Shown piece by piece: positions 1 through 7,306 of a DNA stretch of 13,667 nucleotides. The stretch covers positions 1 to 13,667 of the forward strand of contig JAAZDX010000253.1 in assembly GCA_012512605.1 (NCBI GenBank), in the 5' to 3' direction. Source of the stretch: Bacillota bacterium (lineage in GTDB: Bacteria; Bacillota; UBA4882; UBA10575). The first letter of the stretch is position 1. Every line of letters begins with the position of its first letter. Position numbers and translations under genes: made by a program. The notes below the pieces were generated by a model. It saw only the letters and a list, made by a program, of their open reading frames with translations. It was not told the origin of the DNA and searched no databases.

Positions 1-45
1 TGAGAACAAAACAAAAGACTGGTTCCAGGTTTGAGGAGGCTGAGG

Positions 46-483
46 ATGAAGGAAGTTGAGATCTACACTGATGGGGCCTGCAGCGGCAATCCGGGTCCCG
101 GCGGGTGGGGGGCCGTCCTTTTATACAAGGGACGGCGGAAAGAACTGTCTGGTGCCGAAAAGAAGACCACCAACCAGCGCATGGAGTTAAAGGCAGCGAT
201 CGAGGCCTTGTCCCGCCTGAAATATCCCTGTCGGGTAAAACTATACTCGGACAGTGCCTACCTGGTGAATGCCTTTAACCAAAACTGGTTCCGGAATTGG
301 GAGAAGAACGGTTGGATGACCAAGAAAAAAACCCCAGTGGAAAACAAGGATCTTTGGCAGGAACTTTTGGCGCTCAGCCGGGTCCACCAGATTGAATGGA
401 TTAAGGTCAAAGGCCATGCCGATTCAGTTGAGAACAACCGCTGTGACGAGCTGGCGAGAGCGGCAATTAAGCAATACACTTAA
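46..483 (+). CDS. rnhA: Ribonuclease HI
   Basis: Cleaves the RNA strand of RNA-DNA hybrids in the cytoplasm (R-loops, Okazaki primers). The 145-residue product has the usual length of bacterial RNase HI. Seen in sequence: the YTDGACSGNPGPGGWG start of the fold with catalytic D9, then E47 in MELKAAIEAL, D69 in YSDSAYL, H124 in KGHADS and D134 in RCDELA, so the complete D-E-D-D active site plus the catalytic histidine. A basic, Trp-rich handle (about 78-95, NWFRNWEKNGW) marks the type HI subgroup. An in-frame TTG lies 15 bases upstream, but GAGGAGG at 33-39 sits 6 bases before the ATG at 46, so I start there. It converges on the next gene with only 9 bases between the stop codons and no obvious terminator. 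Identification is secure. Confidence 0.97.
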   Translation: MKEVEIYTDGACSGNPGPGGWGAVLLYKGRRKELSGAEKKTTNQRMELKAAIEALSRLKYPCRVKLYSDSAYLVNAFNQNWFRNWEKNGWMTKKKTPVENKDLWQELLALSRVHQIEWIKVKGHADSVENNRCDELARAAIKQYT

Positions 484-492
484 CGTTCTGTT

Positions 493-1557
493 TTAGCGTT
501 CGTCTTGCGCCTCTCTATACTTCATGATTTCGCGGTAAAGGACGCGGGCGACGACGTAAAAGGGAACCGCAAAGAGGGCACCCAGGAAACCAAAGACCGT
601 TACGAAAGCCATTACGAAGAGGATGACGATTAAAGGATGGATTTTTAACCTGCTCCCATGGAGCCGGGGCGCGATCAGGTTGTTTTCCAACTGGTTCACC
701 ACGATCAGGACGACAACGACCTTTAAAGCTTGGGAAAAGCTGGTGGTAATTCCGATTAAAACAGCGGGTAAAGCGCCGAGGATCGCGCCGATAAAGGGAA
801 TAAAAGCGGTTACTGTAATCGTCAACGCTAAAATCAAAGCATTGGGCAGACCAATGATGAGGTAGCCAACTAGCGCTAAGCTTCCCTCAATTAAAGCGAT
901 GATCAGTTGGCCGGTGATGTACTGGGCAAGGGTCTGGTCGGTTTCGGCCAGGATTGCACTGCCCAGTTTCTTTATTTTTATGGGTAAGAGACCGATGAGT
1001 CCATGGTAAATTGCGTGGTCGTCTTTGAGAAAATAGTAGACAATTACCGGGATGAGAATAATGATCGTGCCAGCGCTGGTAATTTTGGAGAAAAAGCCAA
1101 AGAAGTTATTCTGAATCCCCGTGAACAAACGAGCGACGAAGGAGGAGAGTTTCTCTTCAATTTTATACTTCTCGATATAGTGGGCAAGCAACTCGTTATC
1201 GGCGTTACGCAGGCTGTTACGGATGGAAGTATAATAATTCGAGAACAAATTGGTTAGGTCTCTGATCTGTCTTTGAATTATACTGCCGCCAAAGTAGCTA
1301 ACGGTGATGATGATAATGGCAATCACTAAAAAAGTGATGAGGATCGCCAAACCTTTATAGCGAAGATATCTCGTTAAAAAGCGGACGATTGGACGCAAAA
1401 GGTAGTAGAAAAGGATGCTGATGAGTAAGGGCGTTAATAAGACGGCGATCACCGAATTGAGTGGTTCGTAAATATAGTGCACTTGCTTCCAGAGGAAGAG
1501 AATCAAGAGAATCAGGAGGATCGAAAAGGCGATTTTAAAAAACCTATTATCAAACAT
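493..1557 (-). CDS. AI-2E family transporter-like integral membrane protein
   Basis: The 354-residue polytopic membrane protein matches the AI-2E transporter / PerM / YtvI family in length and layout. It has two N-terminal hydrophobic helices (about residues 7-50), a third near 65-90, a long soluble stretch (about 95-150) and a cluster of C-terminal helices. The C-terminal half carries family-like segments such as the AFIPFIGAILGALPAV loop and VNQLENNLIAPRLHGSRLKIHPL before the last helices. Family members have been linked to autoinducer-2 export, sodium/proton antiport or other efflux, so the substrate here is open. The chosen ATG at 1557 is preceded by AAGGAAGG at good spacing; an in-frame upstream ATG at 1599 has no such site. 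It appears monocistronic, and a hairpin at 1665-1710 separates it from pckG. Confidence 0.88.
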   Translation of the reverse strand: MFDNRFFKIAFSILLILLILFLWKQVHYIYEPLNSVIAVLLTPLLISILFYYLLRPIVRFLTRYLRYKGLAILITFLVIAIIIITVSYFGGSIIQRQIRDLTNLFSNYYTSIRNSLRNADNELLAHYIEKYKIEEKLSSFVARLFTGIQNNFFGFFSKITSAGTIIILIPVIVYYFLKDDHAIYHGLIGLLPIKIKKLGSAILAETDQTLAQYITGQLIIALIEGSLALVGYLIIGLPNALILALTITVTAFIPFIGAILGALPAVLIGITTSFSQALKVVVVLIVVNQLENNLIAPRLHGSRLKIHPLIVILFVMAFVTVFGFLGALFAVPFYVVARVLYREIMKYREAQDER

Positions 1558-1585
1558 ATTCTGACCTTCCTTTCGCCTGCTGTAG

Positions 1586-1668
1586 GGGTTAATTTCCACA
1601 AAAAAGGGTTAATTCCTCTTCCGCAACTGTTTACAGCCGGTTTAAACGTCGGCCCGAGAGGGGTTAAT
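1586..1668. repeat. Three direct copies of GGGTTAAT upstream of the AI-2E gene
   Basis: GGGTTAATT occurs at 1586-1594 and again exactly 20 bases on at 1606-1614; GGGTTAAT recurs at 1661-1668. They lie just before the start of the minus-strand AI-2E gene, where its promoter should be. The two-helical-turn spacing of the first pair would suit a DNA-binding protein, but this could be chance in a short AT-rich spacer. Confidence 0.3.
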
Positions 1669-1710
1669 ACACAAACGAGCCTGTTATTGTTACAGGCTCG
1701 TTTGTGTATT
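1665..1710. terminator. Strong hairpin between pckG and the AI-2E gene
   Basis: An 18-bp perfect inverted repeat (1666-1683 with 1693-1710; core ACAAACGAGCCTG / CAGGCTCGTTTGT) extends by one T-A pair and leaves a 7-base loop. It lies 22 bases past the pckG stop, so it most likely ends the pckG transcript. There is no clean U-tract beyond the stem on the minus strand; the 3' arm itself ends in the U-rich UUUGUGUAUU. Termination is therefore inferred; 3'-end protection is an alternative. Confidence 0.65.
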
Positions 1711-1732
1711 CAGAGGTTGGTAGTGGTTAATA

Positions 1733-3565
1733 TTATTTCCGGAATTGATCTGGAGTAGCGACATCTCCATAGGTGGCTTTTGCCGCTTCCAACCGTTTAA
1801 TCTGCGCTTCCATTTCGGCGGCAAACGCCTCGGGTAATTTAATATGGCTGAAAGCTTCGGTCATCCGGTCCATTTTCTCCAAGTACTTGGTGATCCGGAT
1901 TGAGAACTGTTCGTTGTATTCTTCTTCCGTATAATCGTAATCCAGGTGTTCTTTAAACAGGGCTTTAAGATCCTCATATTTCGGAATCCGCCCAATTGGC
2001 GTCTCAATCGCTTCGTAATCGCCGTTGACCCGGCCTTCTGCCCAGATGATCCAGACTAGTTTATCAAGTTTACCATTAAGGTATTTGCCCTCTTTGTTCT
2101 TTAAGAAGTAGTTGGTGGCGAAGATGGTCGGGACTTCGTTCAGTCCAGCCGCAAATTTGATGTGGTTTTCCAAGTAAGTGGCGAGGGGGACAGAGATAAA
2201 GTCCTTATTGGCCATGGGGTCATGGGTCCGTACCCCTTCCTTGCCGATGGTGGCGGCGGTGGTCTCTGATTCGACTGTTGCGCCCAGGAAGACGCCATGT
2301 TCCCAAGTGAGGGACTCGGCAATCGGTACCGTTGTATAAGAATCACGGCCACCGTAGACAATGCCTTTTACCGGGACACCCAGTGGTTCATTTAAATTGG
2401 GGTCGGCGTTATCCAGTTCATTGATGGCTATGGTGTAACGGGCATTCTTTGAGGCGAAGGGGATCTCCTTCCCTTTCTCGTCGGTCTTGCCTTTGTACCA
2501 CTCCCCGCTGAAGTTGATCCCTTTGGCGGGTGGCTCTTGCCCCATCCCCAGCCAGTAGGGGGTATCATCGCTGACTAGCACGTTGGAGAAGATGACTTCC
2601 CGTGGCGTCGTTAGCGCATCATAGATTAACGGATCATCATCGGGGTTAACATCCTGGATAATTCCGAAGATTCCTTTTTCCACGTTGACGGCGCGCATTT
2701 GACCGTCAATTTTGCGTAAATACGCGATATCGTCACCGACAATAGTCTGTCCGGGGAGCATCGCCGTACTGGTTTTACCGCAGGCGCTGGGGAAAGCACC
2801 GGTGAAATAGGTGGTGCGGCCGGGTTTGCCGCGTACGCCCATCAAGAACATATGCTCAGCCAGCCAGTCTTCGCGTTGCGCTTTTTGAATTGCCAGGCGG
2901 AAGGCCAGTTTTTTCAGGCCAACACTGTTGCCGGCATATTGGTTATTGACCGTGTAAACCCGGTTTTCTTCCAAGTCAATATAAATTCGGCGCTTATCGA
3001 TATCGGCAGTGACGTTATTGACCAAACGGCCGGCAGAATGTAGGAAGTAGAAGAAATCATCGGAACCTTCTAGCCGCTTAAACTCTTCGTAACCGCTACG
3101 GTACAGGATCTTTTCGCTGTGGGTGACATAAGCGGAATCCGTGATTTGCATTGCCCGTAAGGAAAAAGGAGAGTTGGTCGGCCCCAGGGAGAAGAAACTG
3201 ATCAGCATCTCCTTACCTTCCATGATTCCGTCGAGGAACGAACGGATCTCGGGTAAGCCTTCGTCTTTAAGGATATAATTAATGTTCAAACCCCAATCAA
3301 CTTCTTTTGACAGTAGGTATTTTGTGTTTGCCTTGTCTCGGGCTTGATCCAACGGGCTATCAAAATGAACGGTATGCCCTTTTAATTTTAATGGTGCTTC
3401 TTCTTTGTTTTTGAGGGCCAATTCCCGGACATAATTATTGTCTTCTTCGGAATCGGTGATCACGGTGACTTTAGCGGGACGGCAAAGTTTAATTGCTTCC
3501 TCCACGTAGGCCATAACTTTTGGGTTGTTCAGGGCCTCAAGTTTGGCGCGGCTTATGTTGTCCAT
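1733..3565 (-). CDS. pckG: Phosphoenolpyruvate carboxykinase (GTP)
   Basis: Interconverts oxaloacetate + GTP with PEP + CO2 + GDP, the entry step of gluconeogenesis or, run in reverse, an anaplerotic CO2-fixing step common in fermenters. The 610-residue protein has the length of the GTP class (the ATP class is about 530). Seen: the GTP-class P-loop FPSACGKTSTAML at 258-270 with its hallmark cysteine C262, followed by GDDIAYL (277-283); the N-terminal PEP/oxaloacetate region around HSEKILYRSG (149-158); and the guanine-side region with WIIWAEGRVNGDYEAIETPIG near the C-terminus. Most GTP enzymes have N after ACGKT; here it is S. The ATG at 3565 follows AAGGAGG with 8 bases between. No gene is coupled to it, and a hairpin lies immediately downstream. 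Identification is very secure. Confidence 0.97.
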   Translation of the reverse strand: MDNISRAKLEALNNPKVMAYVEEAIKLCRPAKVTVITDSEEDNNYVRELALKNKEEAPLKLKGHTVHFDSPLDQARDKANTKYLLSKEVDWGLNINYILKDEGLPEIRSFLDGIMEGKEMLISFFSLGPTNSPFSLRAMQITDSAYVTHSEKILYRSGYEEFKRLEGSDDFFYFLHSAGRLVNNVTADIDKRRIYIDLEENRVYTVNNQYAGNSVGLKKLAFRLAIQKAQREDWLAEHMFLMGVRGKPGRTTYFTGAFPSACGKTSTAMLPGQTIVGDDIAYLRKIDGQMRAVNVEKGIFGIIQDVNPDDDPLIYDALTTPREVIFSNVLVSDDTPYWLGMGQEPPAKGINFSGEWYKGKTDEKGKEIPFASKNARYTIAINELDNADPNLNEPLGVPVKGIVYGGRDSYTTVPIAESLTWEHGVFLGATVESETTAATIGKEGVRTHDPMANKDFISVPLATYLENHIKFAAGLNEVPTIFATNYFLKNKEGKYLNGKLDKLVWIIWAEGRVNGDYEAIETPIGRIPKYEDLKALFKEHLDYDYTEEEYNEQFSIRITKYLEKMDRMTEAFSHIKLPEAFAAEMEAQIKRLEAAKATYGDVATPDQFRK

Positions 3566-3831
3566 GGCATAATCCTCCTTATACTATATTATTTGTCGCG
3601 ACAACCAGTCTGCAGACCAAAGAAATTAAGGAGAATCCGGAAGATAATTCCGCTACTAAGTTTCTTGTTGTGTCCTAAGTTTTCTCTTTGTTCGATTCCT
3701 AAAAAAATCGAATTTTCCCCATGATACCCAATTAATAACACTTTAACACAATTGGTAATAAAAAAGAATCCTTTGGACTTGAACATTAGGTAAATATCTT
3801 GTATACCTCATACACTAACGTCCCGGAGAAT
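3566..3831. other. Gene-free region upstream of pckG with short palindromes
   Basis: No convincing gene is seen. Close to the pckG ribosome binding site there are two perfect palindromes: TTGTCGCGACAA (3593-3604) and GTCTGCAGAC (3608-3617). Further out is an inverted repeat TTCGATT/AATCGAA (3691-3697 with 3706-3712). These would lie in the promoter or leader of pckG on the minus strand. I found no strong -35/-10 pair and recognise no riboswitch class. Confidence 0.4.
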
Positions 3832-3987
3832 TGGTGATTCAAATTGAAAACTTCGGTTGCCGTCAAGACAAGGATTGGCTTATTCTGACTATTTTGTCTG
3901 TGCAGCTAAAAAAATACCCCCTGACCGGCAAAAGGCTTAATTTTAATGCCTCTTTACCATGAGGGGGCATCATATTTACAACAACAA
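3832..3987 (+). pseudogene. Deletion scar of an IclR-family regulator gene (start joined to 3' flank)
   Basis: This stretch matches the two ends of the intact iclR gene at 12471-13304 but lacks everything between. Positions 3832-3880 align with 12459-12510 (about 44 of 49 bases identical, one codon gap), covering the GGTGAT ribosome site, the TTG start and the first codons, read as MKTSVAVKTRIG against MSKNPVAAKTRIG. From 3884 the sequence switches to matching what follows the iclR stop (13305 onward): TTTTGTCTGT, CCCCCTGACCG, GAGGC-type inner stem and GGGGGCATCATATTT, ending by about 3987. What remains can encode only 14 codons (3844-3888, TGA stop). About 790 bases of regulator coding sequence must have been lost from a former paralogue. 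The alignment was made by eye. Confidence 0.85.
3908..3970 (-). terminator. Intrinsic terminator of the transporter-dehydratase operon
   Basis: On the minus strand a stem CCCCCT/AGGGGG (3962-3967 with 3917-3922) encloses an inner stem (3930-3936 with 3948-3954) and is followed by TATTTTTTT (3916-3908), a good U-tract. It lies 25 bases beyond the stop of the enolase-superfamily gene. The same hairpin downstream of the intact iclR at 13334-13390 lacks this minus-strand U-tract. Confidence 0.8.
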
Positions 3988-3994
3988 GTTATTT

Positions 3995-5134
3995 TTAACG
4001 GTAGTTAGCTGCATATTTTTGGAGGGCATCTTCATTAATTTCGATGCCGAGTCCGGGTTTTTGTGGAACTTCGGCGTAACCATCTTTAACCACAATTTCC
4101 TCGGAGATTTCTTGACGGATCGGAGTTTCGGCTTTGCAATACTCAAGCAAGCAGGCATTGGGAATAGATGCAATTAAATGCATTGAAGCCGCTTCGACAA
4201 TGCCGCTGCTCCAACAATGGGGAACTACGGTAAGATGGTGAACTTGCGCTAAGTTTGCGATTCGTTTCGCCTCCGACAAACCTCCGCAACGAGTGACATC
4301 AGGTTGTAAAATATCGACTTTAGCAACCTCAATTAGTTCTTTAAACCCATACCGGGTACTTTCGTTTTCACCACATGCAATCCTAGTATCTACTGCTTCT
4401 GATAATTTGCGGTAGCCTTCCAAATCGTCAGGGAAAAGGGGTTCTTCAATCCAATACGGTTTATATTGTTCGATCTCTTTGACTAGATTAATACGGTTTA
4501 CTGCGTCGATTGGGTAGTCTGGGGAGGGAACAAAGCCAATGTCAAACATTAGATCGATATCAGGTCCGGCTGCCTCGCGGGCCGCCTTTACTAAGGCTAT
4601 ATCCTGACGGAAACTCTGTCCAAATCCTCCCCATCCTAACTTAATCGCTGAATAATTTTCGGAACAAACCTTTTTGGTTAGTTCATAACACTCTTCTGGC
4701 GTATCAGGCATCAGTACACTGGCGTATGCGCGGACTTTTGTCCGAAATTCGCCGCCAAGCAGCTTATATATGGGTTTATTAAGCGCCTTCCCTAAAATAT
4801 CCCAAAGCGCAATATCAATCCCACCGATGGCCTGGATAGCGGCCCCACGCCGTCCATAAAAAGTACTTACATAGTACATTGTTTCCCAAATTTTATCAAT
4901 TTCAAAGGGATCCATTCCAATAATTGATTGCCCTAATCCCCGGCATAAGTTGTGGGAGACAGGAGCATCAATAATGGCTTTGATGACTAGCGGGGATGAA
5001 TCGACTTCCCCGTAACCAACGATTCCTTCATCAGTATATACTTTAATAATAATTCCGTCTTGGGCGCTATCATTATTTATTAAAACTTCACTAGACTGAC
5101 GTACTGGTATAGCTTCAACACGGGTAATTTTCAT
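3995..5134 (-). CDS. Enolase-superfamily (mandelate racemase subgroup) acid-sugar dehydratase, substrate unknown
   Basis: Enolase-superfamily enzymes abstract a proton alpha to a carboxylate on a Mg2+-bound enolate; in this subgroup the outcome is usually dehydration of an aldonate to a 2-keto-3-deoxy acid, sometimes racemisation. The 379-residue length is typical. Seen: an N-terminal capping domain (about 1-125, with WDILGKALNKPIYKLLGG) and a barrel with metal ligands D198 (DLMFDIG), the WIEEP pair E230/E231 and E256 (CGENES); a His-Asp dyad from H306 (VVPHCWSSG) and D279 (LQPDVTRCGG); and E331 (LLEYC). The second-strand motif is K165-L-G rather than the K-x-K of mandelate racemase, so only one lysine is available there. 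It is last in the transporter operon, 22 bases after the ATPase gene, with AGGAGG 8 bases before its ATG. With kdgK and eda nearby, dehydration to 2-keto-3-deoxygluconate or an epimer is the likeliest role. Confidence 0.85.
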   Translation of the reverse strand: MKITRVEAIPVRQSSEVLINNDSAQDGIIIKVYTDEGIVGYGEVDSSPLVIKAIIDAPVSHNLCRGLGQSIIGMDPFEIDKIWETMYYVSTFYGRRGAAIQAIGGIDIALWDILGKALNKPIYKLLGGEFRTKVRAYASVLMPDTPEECYELTKKVCSENYSAIKLGWGGFGQSFRQDIALVKAAREAAGPDIDLMFDIGFVPSPDYPIDAVNRINLVKEIEQYKPYWIEEPLFPDDLEGYRKLSEAVDTRIACGENESTRYGFKELIEVAKVDILQPDVTRCGGLSEAKRIANLAQVHHLTVVPHCWSSGIVEAASMHLIASIPNACLLEYCKAETPIRQEISEEIVVKDGYAEVPQKPGLGIEINEDALQKYAANYR

Positions 5135-5156
5135 TTTTACTGCCTCCTAAATTCTA

Positions 5157-5891
5157 TTAGTGTAAGGTGTTTGCTAAAAACCTCTTTGTGCGGTCACTTT
5201 TCGGATTATTGAATATTTCCTGAGGGCTTCCTTCTTCGACAATACAGCCGCCTTCGAAGAACAGAACACGACTGGAAACTTGCTTGGCAAATCCGATTTC
5301 ATGAGTGACCAAAATCATCGTCATTCCTTTTTTGGCCAGATCCGAGACTACTTTTAGGACTTCGCCTGTTAATTCCGGATCAAGGGCAGAGGTAATTTCA
5401 TCGAGAAGCATGACTTTAGGGTTCATAGCTAGTGCGCGGGCAATGGCGACCCGTTGCTGTTGCCCTCCGGAGAGTTCTTTGGGGTAGGAATCTTTTTTGT
5501 CGATCAGCCCGACACTATCTAGCAATTGTACCGCAGTTTCTTGCGCTTCCTCTTTGGAGATTTTCGCTACCATCCGGGGTGCTAATGTAACATTTTCAAT
5601 CACACTTAAATGAGGAAAAAGATTAAATGATTGAAAAACAAAACCGTAATTTTGGCGATAACGGTAAATATTAGCTTTGAGGGGATCAAAACGTGTATTT
5701 TCAAAGTAAATCTCTCCGGAATTGATTGGTTCTAAATAGTTGATACAGCGGAGAATGGTACTTTTACCAGCGCCGCTTGGTCCAATAATGGAGACCACTT
5801 CACCCTTGTTAACACTCAAGTTTAGGTTTTTAAGAACCTGTAAATCCCCAAAACTTTTATTCACATTTACCAGCTTTAATATTTCGGCCAT
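5157..5891 (-). CDS. ABC transporter ATPase, polar amino acid uptake type
   Basis: Cytoplasmic ATP-hydrolysing subunit of an importer with the two permeases and binding protein upstream. The 244-residue protein has every nucleotide-binding motif: Walker A GPSGAGKST (37-45), Q-loop Q87 in FVFQSFNLFPH, signature LSGGQQQR (140-147), Walker B VMLLDE (160-165) and H-loop H197 in VTHEIG. The FQSFNLFPHLSVIENV segment is typical of the GlnQ/HisP amino-acid subfamily rather than of sugar importers. An in-frame GTG lies at 5900, but AAGGAG directly abuts it, whereas that site is 8 bases from the ATG at 5891, so I use the ATG. The ribosome site overlaps the stop of the preceding permease, so translation is probably coupled. 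The cargo cannot be deduced from the ATPase. Confidence 0.94.
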   Translation of the reverse strand: MAEILKLVNVNKSFGDLQVLKNLNLSVNKGEVVSIIGPSGAGKSTILRCINYLEPINSGEIYFENTRFDPLKANIYRYRQNYGFVFQSFNLFPHLSVIENVTLAPRMVAKISKEEAQETAVQLLDSVGLIDKKDSYPKELSGGQQQRVAIARALAMNPKVMLLDEITSALDPELTGEVLKVVSDLAKKGMTMILVTHEIGFAKQVSSRVLFFEGGCIVEEGSPQEIFNNPKSDRTKRFLANTLH

Positions 5892-5903
5892 TCTAATCAC
5901 TCC

Positions 5904-6560
5904 TTAAGCATTGAGTGCCTTTTCCATTTTTTGCGTTATGTTTGAAAGCGGATAACAAATGAGGAAATAAAGTAAAGCCACTAATCCAAAGACTAATAAT
6001 GATTGGTGGGTTTTCTCCACTATAACCCGACCGGCTCTCGCCAGCTCTACGAAACCGATTACCGCACATAAAGAGGAATCTTTAATTAATCCAATAAAAA
6101 AACTGGCAGACGGCGGAAGCATTATTTTAAAAGCTTGAGGCAAGATAATTGCCTGCATGGTTTGGAGGTAACTAAAACCTAACGCAGCTGCCCCTTCCCA
6201 TTGGGCTTTGGCGATCGATTCGACTCCGGTGCGCACGATTTCAGCTAAATACGCTACACAATAAACCGAAAGTCCGATTATGCCCGAACTGACTGGTGAT
6301 AGATTAATTCCAATAAAGGGGAAGCCAAAAAAGAGGAACATAAGTATTAACATAAGCGGGGTCCCTCTTATCGCTTTAATATAGAGAGTCAGTATTGCTT
6401 GAACACTTTTAACAATTGGGTTTTTTGATTTCATCGCTCGGACCAAACCAATTATGATCGCTGCAGGTGAGCTAATTACCATCGTGCCAAGACATAACCC
6501 GATCGTGATTAAAAAACCCCGTAGAATAAAGGTTAAATCATAAATATTAAACTTGTACAA
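5904..6560 (-). CDS. ABC transporter permease, polar amino acid type (second)
   Basis: Inner-membrane subunit of 218 residues, five hydrophobic segments in the HisM/GlnP layout. The coupling-helix region that contacts the ATPase is seen as EGAAALGFSYLQTMQAIILPQAFK, the EAA loop, and the helix before it contains YCVAYLAEIVRTGVESI, typical of this family. It begins with TTG at 6560, preceded by GAGGGGTG about 8 bases upstream; no ATG or GTG in frame offers a better fit. It starts 18 bases after the first permease and ends 12 bases before the ATPase start. Its pairing with a second, non-identical permease suggests a heterodimeric membrane channel. Confidence 0.93.
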   Translation of the reverse strand: MYKFNIYDLTFILRGFLITIGLCLGTMVISSPAAIIIGLVRAMKSKNPIVKSVQAILTLYIKAIRGTPLMLILMFLFFGFPFIGINLSPVSSGIIGLSVYCVAYLAEIVRTGVESIAKAQWEGAAALGFSYLQTMQAIILPQAFKIMLPPSASFFIGLIKDSSLCAVIGFVELARAGRVIVEKTHQSLLVFGLVALLYFLICYPLSNITQKMEKALNA

Positions 6561-6578
6561 TTAGCTTTCACCCCTCTT

Positions 6579-7244
6579 TTAATGAAGGGAACCCTTCATT
6601 TTTTTCGTAATTAAATTGAACGTACTAGTTATTCCTAATGTGATTAAGATATAAATCACCGCAATTACGATATATGCTTCAAAGGTACGAAAAGTTTTAC
6701 TAGCTATGCGTGTCGCTTGGTTGGTTAGCTCATTAATCCCTAGTGTCGATAAGAGGGATGATGCTAATAAACATTGAATGGTCATATTACAAAGTGCGGG
6801 TAGTACTGCGCGAAACCCCAGAGGGAAGATGGCAACTTTGTAAGTCTGCCAGGTAGTCATCCCTAAGGAAGCCGACGCTTCTCTAATTCCTTTGCTTACA
6901 GCTTCGAAACCAGCTCTTAGGATCTCAGCTGTATAGGCAGCGGTGTTAAGCGCTAATGAAATCAAGCCGCAAGCCAATGCGGGAATCTGAATACCGACTT
7001 CGCCTAGACCAAAATACAGCAACCATATTTGGATTAGTAAGGGCGTGTTACGGATTACTTCTACGTAAATAGAGGACAGTAGCCTAAGGGTCTTTATTTT
7101 ACTGTCACGGGCAACCGCAATCATTGTTCCAATAATGACGGCAATCAACATAGCTACAATTGAGAGCCATAGGGTGTTAAAAAAACCTTCAATGAAAAAA
7201 TCAAAGTTTCTCCATATATCACGAAATTGAAGTGTATAGTTCAT
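6579..7244 (-). CDS. ABC transporter permease, polar amino acid type (first)
   Basis: A 221-residue integral membrane subunit of the same family as the following gene but clearly divergent from it. Seen: an N-terminal helix (about 22-46), IRNTPLLIQIWLLYFGLG, the ALNTAAYTAEILRAGFEAV helix, and the EAA loop REASASLGMTTWQTYKVAIFPLGFR that docks on the ATPase. The ATG at 7244 follows AAGGGGG. It is separated from the binding-protein gene by 62 bases containing a perfect 14-bp hairpin, which may lower expression of the membrane part relative to the binding protein. Its last codons and stop lie in a palindrome (6581-6600). Confidence 0.93.
   Translation of the reverse strand: MNYTLQFRDIWRNFDFFIEGFFNTLWLSIVAMLIAVIIGTMIAVARDSKIKTLRLLSSIYVEVIRNTPLLIQIWLLYFGLGEVGIQIPALACGLISLALNTAAYTAEILRAGFEAVSKGIREASASLGMTTWQTYKVAIFPLGFRAVLPALCNMTIQCLLASSLLSTLGINELTNQATRIASKTFRTFEAYIVIAVIYILITLGITSTFNLITKKMKGSLH
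6581..6600 (-). repeat. Palindrome covering the permease stop codon
   Basis: AATGAAGGG / CCCTTCATT with a 2-base centre is a perfect 9-bp inverted repeat that includes the last codons of the first permease and part of its TAA stop. It lies just ahead of the GAGGGGTG ribosome site of the next permease and could affect coupling between the two, but it may be a coincidence of codon choice. Confidence 0.35.
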
Positions 7245-7260
7245 ATAATCCCCCTTAGTG

Positions 7261-7291
7261 GAGTGCCAGATGTCTTAGACATCTGGCACTC
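7261..7291 (-). repeat. Perfect hairpin between binding-protein and permease genes
   Basis: GAGTGCCAGATGTC pairs perfectly with GACATCTGGCACTC around a 3-base loop (14-bp stem), 16 bases from the binding-protein stop. No U-tract follows on the minus strand. In many binding-protein-first ABC operons such a structure protects the 3' end of the first message or partly stops transcription, so that binding protein exceeds permease. That role is inferred here. Confidence 0.8.
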
Positions 7292-7306
7292 TGGAAGTCA
7301 ATGTGG

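Noticed and set aside
3589..3786. A 65-codon minus-strand reading frame upstream of pckG
   Set aside because: It has no ribosome binding site, no recognisable domain and overlaps the palindromes in the pckG leader; more likely non-coding.
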